Source: Luidia sarsii
Lineage: Eukaryota; Echinodermata; Asteroidea; Paxillosida; Luidiidae
Assembly (NCBI GenBank): GCA_949987565.1
Contig: OX465111.1
Span: 5,799,921 to 5,863,920, forward strand
Direction: 5' to 3'
Length of the DNA stretch: 64,000 nt
Every line of letters starts with the position of its first letter. Position 1 is the stretch's first letter. Of this stretch, positions 1 through 13,100 are shown in pieces. Made by a program: the position numbers and the translations under genes. A model generated the notes under the pieces. The model was not told the DNA's origin, did no database searches, and was given only the letters and a program-made list of their open reading frames with translations.

Positions 1-3000
1 AATTTCTCGAGGTGAATACGCACCTGGGCAGTCGACTTTGTTTCAGTCGTTTATTACCTCCGATACTTTACTGATCATCATTCACGGCACGGTCTGTTTC
101 GCCCAACCTCATTGGACTCGGTGGAACTGTCACCTCGCCATGAGCGACGTATAATACTGAACGGCAGATGGTCGCAGTGTGAGAAACCACACCCTGCGGT
201 TTATTCTTGGCCGGTTCAAGCGGCATGGCTTCGTGCCTGATTTCTTCCGCCGGCCTGGCCTGGCTATAGCTCCGTGATTTCCTCTGGTCCAATTCCCGGC
301 CCGGGTTCAATCTCAGGGGGAGATTAACCTCCACGTGGTCGAAAGGGAGGCCCGCTGTTTTGAAGCGAGCGAAGAAGTCAAACAGAATCACACACAGGGG
401 ATGTCTGTGTACAATTATTTATAAAGGAAGTTAGTCAAATCTAATAACATTATCAATCATGATAATATGAGGCTATGAGTTAAACAATTACAATTTAACC
501 TTCATGTTACCAACCAAACTAAATCCCTAGCTTTGCTGTTTAATTATTGAAAAGGCCGAAACACAAAAAGTAACATTTGGAATTAGACTGATAATGCACC
601 AATTAACATAATTATGCCAAATGTATGGTTTTCATTTGGGTAGGGGGACCGCGGGTGGCCCTTGAGAAAAAGGAAGGCACAGCATGTAAAAAGCCCCATC
701 TTGGGTTTGTGTAAACCAAGTCAAATGGCCTAAGCATTAGGAATGAATATCACATTAAGATAAGGTTTGTTGTACTGTCTAACCCTGTATAAGACGTCTT
801 GCTCAGCCGGTTTTCGCGATGAAACAGCATCCCAAAAACCGTGCCCGTATGTTTTTTGTAAATATTTGAAAGTACTAAGCGAATACAGTCCTGCCAACCT
901 TAGATCTCAAATGCAACATCGCTGAACATTCTCTCCAGCGAAATGCGTTTTGTTCCATTGGCCTATGTTTTGTCTGCTGTGATCGGTTATATTAGTCTTT
1001 ATTCATCCATAATCGTTATACTGCATACATTTTGCTTCGACTCTCCATATCATTTTAGTTTGAATTGTTCAACAGCCGATGCTAGAGGTACGGGGGACAC
1101 TGGAACTAATCAGACAGCCGTAGACATTGTATAGGTTTCAAAGAATCTATTTTCTCTATACCTATATTCCATTGTTCTTATCCTCGAACAAATTCAGATA
1201 GAACCGACATCCATATTACAAAATGAACTAGAACAGCAATACTTCACATCCCAATAAATTATTCCAGCCGGTTCACATTTTTGGTATTTCTGCAAAAGGT
1301 AGAATGAATGTTCGTTTCAAAATACTTAAACGTCACACAGGAATCCAACCGAGCAAAGCATAAACCAATCTTTGAAGTTGGTAGACTACATGTGAAGTTG
1401 GAACAGCCTACACCAAAAAATATATCCAAGTGTGCATTGTCATGGTGTCGACGGGAAGTTCCCGGTGCGCCTTGTTTGGGTATCAGTGCGCCAACTAGGC
1501 TATGCGCACCATCTGGGCAGAAATAATGCATACCACCACACGGGGGGAAAAAAAGTCATAAATTACCCTGCTATTCAGGGTTCCTTCTCCCTGGTCGGTC
1601 TCACCGTCCCCATATTGATGTTTCTAATTAGTTTTCCTTCACGTGGGTGCGTGGCAGGGCGCCCTCGGGTGGTCGAACTCATTCCGTGGCGGGTGCTAAA
1701 GCCTCCTGAGATTTCAAAGGGCGGCTGCATGCGGTACCATAAAGCCAAACATGGCTATTTGCTGTGATTTTTCCCCTTTTTTTCACAAACAAACCATTGA
1801 AATACAGGCCTGTAGTGTAACGTGATTGCCTTTTCGCTGATTTTGGGCTCCAATCCCGATCAACTTAAGCGTTCAGTGATGTTTCCCCTGATTCGTGTTT
1901 ACTTTCAAATTAAGTTTCCCTTTTCTCTCTGTTTAGTTTCTTCGAGAATGATTTGCAGAATGACTCAGTTGCACTTAGTGGGTTGAATTTCATGTATACG
2001 CGGGATACATTATTGTGACTAGTATAATTCAGAAAGGTTCATCAAAATGATGCATCTTAACATCTTCTGTAGGCAGCCCTTTTTTCTGTAATTTCAGCCG
2101 TCGGGCAAGTATTGGTCTATAGGCCCATATTATTATAAATCCTATGAATGCCGGTCACCGCTCTATTCTCCAATGCAGCGCAATAAGGTGACTCAACCTG
2201 TATATACAAGCCTTCAGGATTTTTGTATTTCCGTTAAAAACTTACCATCAGTCGCCACTAACGAGTTTGTATTTTTGTTTCAATAGAGGGCGGCAAATAC
2301 GCGTTGCACTGACATTAAAAGAATAGCCATTTCCCGCGGTTCCTTTAAAGCGTGGAAAAAAATTGCCTTTGGAATTAGGGCAAACATTGTGTGTATAGCC
2401 AGATGGTTGGCACAGTAGTTCGGATGGTGTTGCGTAATGGGCCTATCAGAAACTTGTGTAGGCCCATATACATTGTACAACTTACATGTCTGTGTTTAAT
2501 AATGTAGTTACTAAGACCTCCATAGACCTTGACCTTGGCCTATACCCATGACAGTTCTATCTGACGCGATTAGATAGTTCTCCTGTACATCTTGATTGAG
2601 GTAGAAACTGAGCGATATGACGTGTAAGGTCAGGATGCGCCCAATAATAAACGCTTCCCTTTCTGTACGTTGATCGTACGGGCCGCCTTGTGCAAAATGC
2701 AATCGTAGTGAAGTCACAAGCAATTGTTGACTACGTGTAAGTGGTCAAGAGTGAATTCATGGTGGCAGCTTGTGGACACGAATTCCTGTGAGGAAGAGTG
2801 AGTGGGCATCTGAGGAAACAGCTTCATATTCATAACTCCCTGGTGCTGTGTATAGTGTCTTATAGCCGCCTACCAATATGCAGGACTCCGACTGTTATAA
2901 CACGGACTTATAAGGAGGTCTCTTCATAGCATAGCCATTGAGTATTCAAGGACATACTACTAATGCAAAGAGATTGAACATAGGATTTTGTTTGCTGAAG

Positions 3001-6000
3001 TTGATGCATTGAAGCATGGGTGATTCTGTAATGTGCCTTGAATGGGTGCCTGACTTTTCGACATTCGTTTTTATGATCAATCCGATGAAGGGAGGGAGGG
3101 AGGGGGGGCATATTTGAAATGATTAGACTTCCGTTTTCAAAGCCCAAGTCGCCGACCCTGGGTCTGCGAGTCTCGAGGAAAGGCCGTGATTTATGAAGCG
3201 ACAGGGTCGTGACCCCTGCCTCAGACTCTGACTTCACACGAGCACGGGCCTTGCTTGCATTTGAAATTATACGAGCAGGCATTTCAGGTCAGGCTTCGTA
3301 TTCCAGTATTCTAGAAAAAACATTTGGTACAACCCATTTTAAGTGCAACCTGTTACTGGTGTTTTAATTAACCTAATGGCCCTATACAACATTGGTTAAG
3401 GTCAAAATATTGCCACAGTTTGTGTGTTAAACCATTAAACATTCCACAAAAGAAATCCGGTTTTGGTTCAAATGGCAATCTGAGAAAGTAGAAGAAGTAG
3501 AACAAGTTTGCAACATTTTTGTTTACCACTTAAAGTAGAAAAAGGTAAAAAAAAAACCGCCAGTTTTCGCACCGTTCTGTTGTGTAAGAAATAGTTTATT
3601 ACTCGCGACAAATAAACTATTTGTCGATGTTTGAGTAAAGATTTCTCGAGAAGTACAGCATCCCAGACCGTAAGATTTCAGCATGAGGATTCTATCATGA
3701 CCATCTACAAACTTTGTCAAATTAGAAGGATATCCGTGGACATCGATGTAAATCGGGCAAAGGAGAATCAGGATCTTGCTTTCGTATTGATCTAGTTAGG
3801 ATCGCCTTGGATTGTAACGCCGGGCGCGTTCAATTTCTAGATTATTACAATGTATATTCCTTCTTCGCAATTCGGTGTTTAAACGAAAGCCCTACTTCAG
3901 CGTTAAAGACACTTGCAAAGTGTGTGGGAAACTGGTTGGTGGGCCTTCTTGGAGGGCATTAAACATAATGCACCCAGTCGTAATTTGCCGGTCTGTGCAC
4001 TTTTTCTTTGAAAATGTGGTACTTGATGTCTCCATATGGGGGAGCCGTGGTCGTTGCTATGGCCAGTAACCGTGGAATGACCTTCCGGAATGTGCCTTCT
4101 CCACAGGAATATACACACCAAATCACTTCCATAGTTGGCGAGGGCGGGTCGTGGGGCGGGTGTGTGGACTGGAATGAGACAGCAACAAAGAAAGTATAAG
4201 TAATACCAGTTGCATAACATCCGCAATACGATAATTACTCCCGCTGGGTCGTTTTTATTTTCGGCTTGCATTCTTACTCCCCGGCAGAAAGAGAGAGAGA
4301 GAGGGGGGCAGATTTGACCATATGCCGGCCTTGTCCCCGAATTCAACTGCGAGACGATACGATTTCTTGCGTTTTTACGAAGTCATCGTTAAATGTATGT
4401 TACGCATCGTACGAGACATATAGATTCTGTTTGACCTTTTGATATCAAGCCTATACCAAAGAGGACCCACGATATACAGATTTTCATTCAGACTGTCGCA
4501 GGTACACACGTGAATGAGTACTTCTAAGTGGATCAACGCTTATAATGTCGAGCAGGTATCAGTAGCTGTTCTACAGGGCTTTAACCGTTTGGGCGGATGT
4601 TTTTCCACGGTTTCTTGCGTTGACCTTGACTCGACTAGAGGTCAACCAAACGCCTCGGCTTTTCTCATATCGAAGCAATCATCGACAGAAAAATAGAAGT
4701 GTGAAAGTTGCACAGCTGTCAGGCGAATGCCTAGCATAAATCTTAACGACAAAATGACAATAAAGTACTGGGTCTCCTACTTGAACCGCTCTTGCTCTGT
4801 CGTCGTATTGAGAAGCCTCCGGAGTCTCGTGTTTACCCTATTTTGTCTTAATATTGGTCCTAGAGGGCAAGCTGATATTAAAAGATGACCCCCCCCCTCC
4901 TTAGTCTGTTTATTGCTGCTGCGTCATTTGTCAAGGCCGAGGACACTTTGCACTTTTACTTTAGCAGCAGCTCGGGGCTTCTGCGTTGGTCACCGTCGTC
5001 TGTATGCTTCTAGTAGATTGATCCAGATGCAAGCACCTGTTTGTTAATTAATAGGCTGAGACACGCTGGACGCACCTGCTAAACAGTTGCCAAGTTGAAC
5101 TCAGCCTCACTAACTCATATGGTCTTCCATGCTGATTTCTACAAAAAGGGGAAAGCCTCGACCATTATTGCTGACGGCAACTTTCTGTCTTTTCATCAGA
5201 GTAGTGGGTCGTATAGGCTGCCATTTCTAATTCTGGATATAGGATATCCGTAATCACTGAGATAGTTATTGAGTCGTGGGTGTAGAAATGCTGTCTTTGG
5301 GAAGGCTATGCCGTTCGTGAGCATGCGTGAATCTGAAAAGAACAAAGGGACTGGACGTTACGGAAACAGTCTGCTCTGCCCGCAGTCAGGAAACGAGGGA
5401 TTACTCTGTCATCGTTCTTAAAGCTTTGTTCTCACTGAATCGTAAGCAAAATTAACCCAGAATAAATCTCAGTGTTTTTATTCACACCAATCATTGTAAT
5501 CCACTGAGAGTGAAGATGAACAGGTTGATAACACTGCAGCAATAACACAGGAGGAATTGAATCATTATATGCCAAAGGATGAAAGATTCCTTATTTTGAA
5601 GGCAGCCACCACGCCCACTGCCTTCAAGACGTGTGCCCCCATGACTTAGTGTAGAGAACTCATACCGGCATCTGGATTTCTGAAATTCCTCCGACTCCCC
5701 AGAGTCAAATCTTGCTGTTGTACTGCTCAGAATCCAAGGCGTCAGTGCAACCTTTTGAGCACTCGATGTTAAAGCTACAAGTGGCCCCAAGTGAAGCACT
5801 CGCACAGAACAACCAAATCGCAGATGTCCACGCTTCTTAAAGATCACTTTAAATGAGGAGAGAAAGGTGTAGACAGTTAGAAATCAGCGGGGTTACGGTG
5901 ATGGAAACTTCACTGAAATATGATGACGTAGGCTATGCGGCAACTGTAAGCGTAATATCCTGATAGCAGCTAAAGCATTCTAACTTAGTAGCAACCTGCT

Positions 6001-7002
6001 TCAAGCAATGGTTTCAAAACCCAAGAAAAACATTCTTGGTCTTTTGACTTCTTCAACTCATCGCCTTGACTGCTTCAGTTGGCGAGAAGTTGAAATAATG
6101 TGACAATAAAAGCGAATAAGCGTAGAGCGATGGAGTCTTAATGTAATAATTATGTGGTTATGATATTTAATCTCCTGTGCCTACCATCTGCTGTGTGACG
6201 GTCAGTTTTCGGCGGGTTCACCAGCTGGGATTGACTGTTACAGCGCTTGAACTGCAATGCACCCAACTCAACAACAATTCGAACGCACCATGGGGGCGGG
6301 ATTAAAGGTTGAGACTTTTGGTGAGTGTAGGGGTTCTCTCGGAAGTACTTAATGGGATGAGCCGTCCCTATTTGTCATGAGATGATTCAACCTCAACATT
6401 TCGTTGGTTTTCCTGCGTGGGAAGAGGCTCACTTTTTCTCGAGGATTTTTTAATGTGAAATGACAAAAGACACAGGCCGTTGCGGGTCTAAAAGGTCCCT
6501 TTAGAGTGACTTATAATTTGCTTGTGCCCCTCCGACCGAACCTTGGTCACCCCTGAGCACAATGAGCTGGTCGACGTCGCTCCACTTCTCTGGGCTATGA
6601 TTCGCTGGTTAAAGTTACAGTTGGGCCGTCTGGGTAGGTCGAGTCCGACACGGGTGTCGAGAACACTTCGATCTCCTTGAAAGGTGGACGACTGGTCAGG
6701 GTGCGGGGACAGGATACGGTTATCCTGGGCGAGCGAGTCGTGACCAAAGCCAAGGAAAACCAGACGGCGCACTCGCATCGTCTGGCTGCCTCGGGTCTAC
6801 TCGATATTCCCTGGCTCTTCTGCTTATTCCGAGCACCAACTCTTGGCTGGAGTGCGGAGCGGCAGACTCGGATCGTTCCAAACGCACACACACACGCAAA
6901 AAAAGTCATCAGTGACAGTCTGTGTTTCCCTTCTGTCTACGGACCAATGTCGTAGCTGGAGCTACTCTCAGAGCCGGTGATTTCTCTATAACTTTTTGCA
7001 GG
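1..7002. other. Upstream sequence, no defensible gene
   Basis: Mostly AT-rich sequence without recognisable coding exons. It holds one interspersed repeat (3391-3748) that is seen again at the right edge of the window. A GC-richer patch at about 68-391 is open on the minus strand for 107 codons but matches nothing I know. A CCAAT box (gaccaatgtcg) lies near 6943, about 60 bp before the collagen ATG; no convincing TATA box at a usual distance was found. Confidence 0.5.
3391..3748. repeat. Interspersed repeat R1, copy 1
   Basis: About 360 bp, runs from attggttaagg to gtggacatcgatg. The same sequence, with roughly 85-90% identity by eye and in the same orientation, recurs at 63541-63990. It contains a short self-complementary segment (tagtttatt...aataaacta). 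Class unknown; no coding capacity or clear terminal repeats. Confidence 0.75.
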
Positions 7003-7129
7003 ATGGACCGGACTTCTGTGCGGTGTCCCACTCGGATGGGCTCCCTCCCCGGCCTTTTTCTCCATCTTTTGCTCGCCCTCCTCTCAGTGAACGTAGCCTC
7101 GTCGCAACGGTTCTTCGCACTGCCACCAG
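7003..7129 (+). CDS. Exon 1: start codon and signal peptide
   Basis: 127 bp, residues 1-42 plus the first base of Gly43. Two basic residues near the start precede a long hydrophobic core ([17 protein letters not shown]) and a likely cleavage after ASS or ASSQ, as in a secreted chain. The ATG at 7003 has A at -3 and G at +4 in the genome. A second in-frame ATG (Met12, 7036) would also leave a signal peptide but has C at -3. The GT donor at 7130 (gtgagt) is phase 1, matching the acceptor phase of exon 2 and restoring a Gly codon. A 3' splice-like site (ctttttgcag) ends at 7001, two bases before the ATG, so a separate upstream 5'UTR exon is possible. The link to exon 2 across a 9.3-kb intron is inferred from phase and family architecture. 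Confidence 0.78.
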
Positions 7130-10100
7130 GTGAGTCCATCGAAATCTAGCCACGCGAAATCGCCCGCTCAGTGCCGGGCTCAATTGAACGATTTGGTCCG
7201 AGGCAGAGTTCGTATTTGTTTACGTTGCAAAAAGTCGATGGCATTCTGCGTGGGCGCCGCCATTTATATTATAGGCGTAAGAGTCGCCTGCAGATACGCG
7301 GATGAAAAAAACCGCCTATGTTCTGTGTCGAGTGCCAATTTCACAGGGTAGTTGGCGAAGGTCCATTCAGGAAGTTGGGAATGTGTGGGGTGGGATATGT
7401 GCCAAGCCACTCCTCTCGTCCTCTTTGTCACGGCGGGCTCTCTTTCTGACGTTCTGACGTGTGCGATCGCGAAGAACATTCGAAAGTGCATCGGGGTTCC
7501 ATGCAGCGGCCGAACTTTGTATCACACCGAGCATGGCTTTAGATTTCATGACGTGTAACTTTTTTTTTTTTTACAACTCGTGTGTATCGAAGTGCAGACC
7601 AACTGGAGATTTCACGCTCTTCCAAGTTCTCCCACTCTCCCGATTCTGCACGATATGCGAAATTGAATTCCTTAAGAAGACTAACTTCTTTTTTATGTCC
7701 AAGAAATGGAAATGCCTTATGTCCAGGGTACCTATTCATATCGTAATCTTTGTGATTTCCGATTAGCACCGATTTTGTCTTGATCTTAACTTAAGGGGAT
7801 GGTTTATATATATGCTTCTGTGGTCGCGTTGGTGTAAATGAAATGAATTCAAAACTGCCGAAAAAAAGGCCCAATACAAATCTGTAATTTTCATGGGACA
7901 TGTCTTGCCTTCGTTTCCATAGTTACGCACATGTAGCCTCCCTTAGGCTTAAGATTTTTTTGGGGGGGTTAAGATCTGAATTATCTGTTTTGCCATATTG
8001 TAAGAATGATTCAATCCGGGCTGGCATTCTGTGCACGTATATTGTTTAGGAATTGTGTACAGTTTTGGAGATGGGTGTGGCCGAAAGGGTAGCTTCCAAT
8101 GTTATAGATCGAAATTCTGCGTCTTTCTCCTTGCCCACAATTACATCACTTCCGAGTTTTGTTCCCCGCGCACAAGTCGATATCCTAGATGTGTATCAGG
8201 TCACACATCTCTGTCTCAGATATCACATTACCCGACCGCGGTGTTAGCAGAGTGTTAATAGCGGGGCCGTGGGACTTGGGATCTGGACCGGGCATCGCCG
8301 GCACGGGGACCTTGCATGGTTGACCCGAGCAGGCCGCGATATGTTTACGTAACCAGCAGGACTGCAGGTCTCGTTAACTGCATGCAGACGCCGCAAGGGT
8401 CACCGTTTATTACGGCCAATTACGCCAGTCTATTGCGGTCTGGTTCCTGGACTGCCCCCGCGCGATCTGGCGGCCGCGAAGTCTGGCTCCGTGTCCGGGC
8501 AGTGCAGTAGGGAGGTCGGCACCGCGGGGGGTTGGGGGGCGAGGGCGTGGCGGGTCGGGGATCCGACGATGCTTTAAGTATAGGCAGAGCGCAGATCAGG
8601 TGTCTTCGATTGTGGACTAACCGCAAGCAAGACACCTACACCATTCAGGCTGACCTCATGAGGACACCACCAAAGCAGCGCCATTTAATAGCACACCCGC
8701 CCTTTTTTTCATTCACCACTATAGACCACAGTTATTAACTATACATGCAAGCATATTCTTCCACCTGGCGTCTGTGAGAGAAGGACATTGACCAATAAGA
8801 GCCCAGCATTCCGCGAACATGGAGGAGGGTTGGTAAATTGTGAGGTTTTTTTTGTCTTTATGTTGGTGCTGATGGTGGTTGGAGGGGGGGGCAGGCGTGC
8901 CATGCCGCTCTCTGCAGCTGGCATCTAGTCGCTGGCCCAAGGCGGCACACCATGCAGAGCGGTGGCCACGGGCCCGCTGCCATCTCGACGCCAAGACTGA
9001 AAACGTCTTGAACTCCGACCACCTCCCTAAGAGCTGTAGGGGAAGGAGGGGGGGGGGGAGTGGCGTGAAGCAGGGAAGAACAGAAGGCTCCGGGCCAGCT
9101 TCCAATCCACAGCAACATACCACCAAAGCTCAGAATGTGCACATTTCTGTCAAACGATAACATCGGCGGGGGGAAAAAGTGGTCGCTGTTTACACAGACA
9201 TTCCGACATATACACGTTGTGGTTACACCTATACAACAAGGGCTTGGTGCTTCGTGTGAAGTGAGGGCTTTGAGCGCAGACGTACTTAGCAAACTGCCAA
9301 ATCTGATCCGCCTGTATACTGTGGATAAATGACTTCTTGGCCTGTATCAGGGTTGAATGTAAGTCACCATCTATGTAACTGGCTTGAATTGGATCGCGAA
9401 ACAAAAATAATGCTGGAGTTAAGAATGCAGACTTATTATATCGACATTTGAGAACTTCGTTTCCCCAGGGGTTGTCCCCTCAGTAAGTATAAACGGGAAA
9501 AGTCTACTTTAGAATTTAAGAAGAGAATATAAAAAAAGACAACGACCTTTGGGAGAAACGGTCTCTGAGACGTTCACTTTTATACGCAGCTTGAGTATTA
9601 GGCCTACACTCAACGCTGGCGGAGCTGCAATAAAACTTTTTTTTGTAGAAGTTGGTTTCTCTCTTTGTACCACACTGCATTGATGCATTGCAGCTGTCCG
9701 GGAATATCTACGTGTCTGTGGGATAATCCAGCATGTAGCCTCCCCATGGGCACTTCATTTGGTTTCTATTACGCTCCTGCACCGCCGTCCAAGATGGCCC
9801 CGCGCAGCCCCGAAGATGCCCCGTCCGGTTTTCTGGTGAATGGCTCCCATACGTTACCCCGACGCGTAATTATTCTGAACATGTCCCACCGAACCCCATT
9901 CAGCAGGTCGTGAGTGCTCTAATTTACTCGGCTAGCGGGTCATAGCTGGGTCGCATACTTTACCTATTATGTACTTATAAAGGCCCATCGAGATTAAGTG
10001 TTCCCTCAGTCTAAACCTCCTCCCCCAACAAACATAAATCGACTTGAAAAGGATGGATGGACGATCGAGCAAAATCAGGGCTGTTCAAACCAACTCCGAA

Positions 10101-13100
10101 ATTCTATTTCAGAATAGCAATCATTGGACGGTATTTTTTGTTATGGACACGCATTCCCCTGACACCAAGAGTGGACAGGTTTTTATTTCGGCAGGCTGGC
10201 GTGAGCAAGTCCCCGGGCTGGGTTTTGCTTGTTTATCACGCGCAGGACCTGCGATGGGCACAGCAGTCCGCCGAAGGTGACATCAGTCACTTAGAAGGTG
10301 AAAAAGTGTTATACCACCGTGCCGTGGTGGCTAGTCCACGCTCAGCTTGAAAGGGAGCCCAAAACGAAGTCTGTATAGCGTGCATGGGCGATTGGCGCGT
10401 CTCGGCGGTTGCTCGCGTTGTTTCTGAACGCTTTACCTCGATATGAAGGAAACACGTGTGCTCTTGAGGAACTGCTAACTGAATAAGGTTTTCCCGCGGT
10501 GTCGTCATCCGTCGAGGAGAAGGGGGGGTGGCTTGGTGAGGTTGCCCTAGGCGAAGTTACAAGCAGCACCGATGATAGCCACGGGTCGTAATTCTTTCCG
10601 CCGTTTTTGTGCAGTTCTCTTGCATGCATAATTACGACATATATCACTGGTGACCTTGTCAGCCGTGTACAGGCTCGAAGGCAATGCATGGGGTTCTGGG
10701 CTGGGCCTCCTCAATAGAACGGCTGATTCAGCAGCATCTCGTGCGCCGATGCCCTCAACCCGGGCGCGCATGTGCTCGCGTGCATGGCTGGAAACCCAAC
10801 GGGCAAGGTTGGTGCATGCAGCCAGCAAGTGTTGCCAGTGAAGAATGCGACGCTATGCAAAAGTGAAATTCCCCCAAACTCAGGCGCGCTATCTGGGTGG
10901 TAGAACAAAGGAGCGACAGAGATCAAATGTATGGAAGTTAAGAAAACACATCTTCCTATATATAGGCCTATGTGTTATTCCACCTAATATAAGCCTGTGC
11001 AAACAAGGGACAATGCCTTTTCTGCAAGGTTTAACGAATCAAATCAATCAATCAAAGGACAACCATTGATAACTTTGCACACGTGTCGAAGTTACACATT
11101 TCATTTTCAGGAGATTCCTGGTACGGTTTGCAGTCTACCTTTCAAGCAATACGGCCGTCAGTGAGGGATGTTGACTCGAAGCACCTTTCATATACATTCG
11201 CATAAGGACTTGTTTTCATTCGGAATTAACGGTCATGCGACGAACAGTCCCAGTGGAGCCCGCCCCACGGACCCTTGGGGCGGGGGACACGGCAACAAGT
11301 GGCCCCAACGAGACACGAATTGACATCCAGCTTGATGACAAGTTATGATAACAATTTCTTTGTCCCGTGTCCACAGCCATGTGAACACGCCACAGATGCA
11401 ACTAAGTGTCGACAGTTTGGTTACCGGTAAACTGAAGAGGGACTAAGCAGAGGTCCATAGTTTGTTTTGTTTTGTCTTGTTTTGTTTTTGTTTTGGGTTT
11501 TTTTTTTGGGGGGGGGTCTTTTGGTGGAAATAATGTTGGCGTCCTAGTGGTTGGATAAACAAGCCGTAACGCAGTATCAATCCAAAATGTATGCGGACAG
11601 ACTCCCGTATTTCGCAGACCTCCAGTCTTTGCCTGAAACTTTGGGAGGGGCAATTTTGGAACAGCGGAAGCAGCTCTCCTCACAGGTTATATACAAGGCT
11701 TCCTTTTGTTTGCATGATGCATTACTTCTTCACCCTTGGTTAAATCATGGAGGAAGATGAAATCGTGTGCTTCAACCGGTGACATTACTAGGCTACTGTG
11801 GAATGCTCGCCACGTTCAAGCTTTGCGCTGTGGCTCCGATCTTCTGAATATTCACGCCGTGGTCACTCAGTCGAGCGTAACCGATGGAACTTGTAGGTCC
11901 ATCCAGTTCGGCTCCGCAGTTTTCTCGGCGGGACTCCCAGATGGTATTTCTCATTGTCTTATTTTTCTGCAACGTGGCTCTCCGTTCGTACTTGTGCGGC
12001 ATGTCCCAGGTCCATTGGCGGCCTTCGTGCACGTGTCAGCGGTAAATTGTTCGCCAACAGCTGGCCTCCAGATTGGCAGGCCCCTGAAACAACGCCGGCT
12101 ATATTGTGCCTGCAACAGCGGCAAGTAATTACCGGCCAGGCGATTGCCGGAGTATAGCTTCGAAAGGCTATCAGATTAGAGTCTGCGAGTCGGCGTCGAG
12201 GGGGGGGGGGATACCGAACGAAATGGCCCGAGTTGGCAACGGCAAAAACCGCAAGAGGTCTCCCTAGGAAATTGTGTCGTGTGAAACATTGCAATATAAT
12301 AGTAGTAAGTACAGAGTTGTCGTTTCACAGAATGGACGAACACTTCCGCCTGAGTGCCAAGAGAGAGAGAGAGTGCCCTAGAGACTTCGTGATCGGTTAT
12401 TCTACAATGTCTGATCCATAACCTGTCATCTATACCTGGGTCAAGAAGTCTTCGGAAGATTGATACCCGTCTCTGACTCCCCCACGAACGCGATTAAAAA
12501 ACGATGATTTCCTGCAGCGGGCCCGAGGAACTGGTTTCCCGGGTCTTAGCCGGGGCTTGGCGGGGATCATTTCTAGGGCAAACTGTCTCACGTTATTTCT
12601 CGTCAGCTGAGGCGATATGTTTCCGAATCAATGACGGCACTGAATCGACTAGCATACTGCTGCAGTGTCATAGACCGATAGGCCTATTCGAAATGAAACA
12701 AAGCAAAAGCAAACCCCGCTTGTTGGCGCCATAATGTTGCCGGTATATCACAATGATATATTGAAAGCTATGAGCGAACCATGTCAGAGATTGTTTTCTG
12801 TGAACGGTCTTAATTTGTCTTTAAAATCCGCCTTTAAACCCCCTACATAGCAGATTGAAAAACAAATGTTCACAGATTTACATGAAACCTATACCCTACA
12901 GTTTGAAGATGGTTATAGTAGAAACCTCGCACTGATATATTTCTGCCTAAAATGTTGTATTTTGGGAGAGGATAGTCAAAGAAATCGTTTACCTCATACC
13001 GAGATCTTAACTATTTTTCGGAATAGTAGGCCTACGGCGTTGAATGCTGCATTTTCGCGAAACAAATGAAGCGGTTTTCACGATTTTCTCGAGACTCGGT

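Noticed and set aside
3903..4346. 147-codon minus-strand frame as a gene
   Set aside because: No recognisable domain and irregular composition; such lengths are expected by chance in 64 kb.
7036..7129. Met12 as the true start codon
   Set aside because: It would also give a signal peptide, but the first ATG has a better context and adds only 11 residues. Not excluded.
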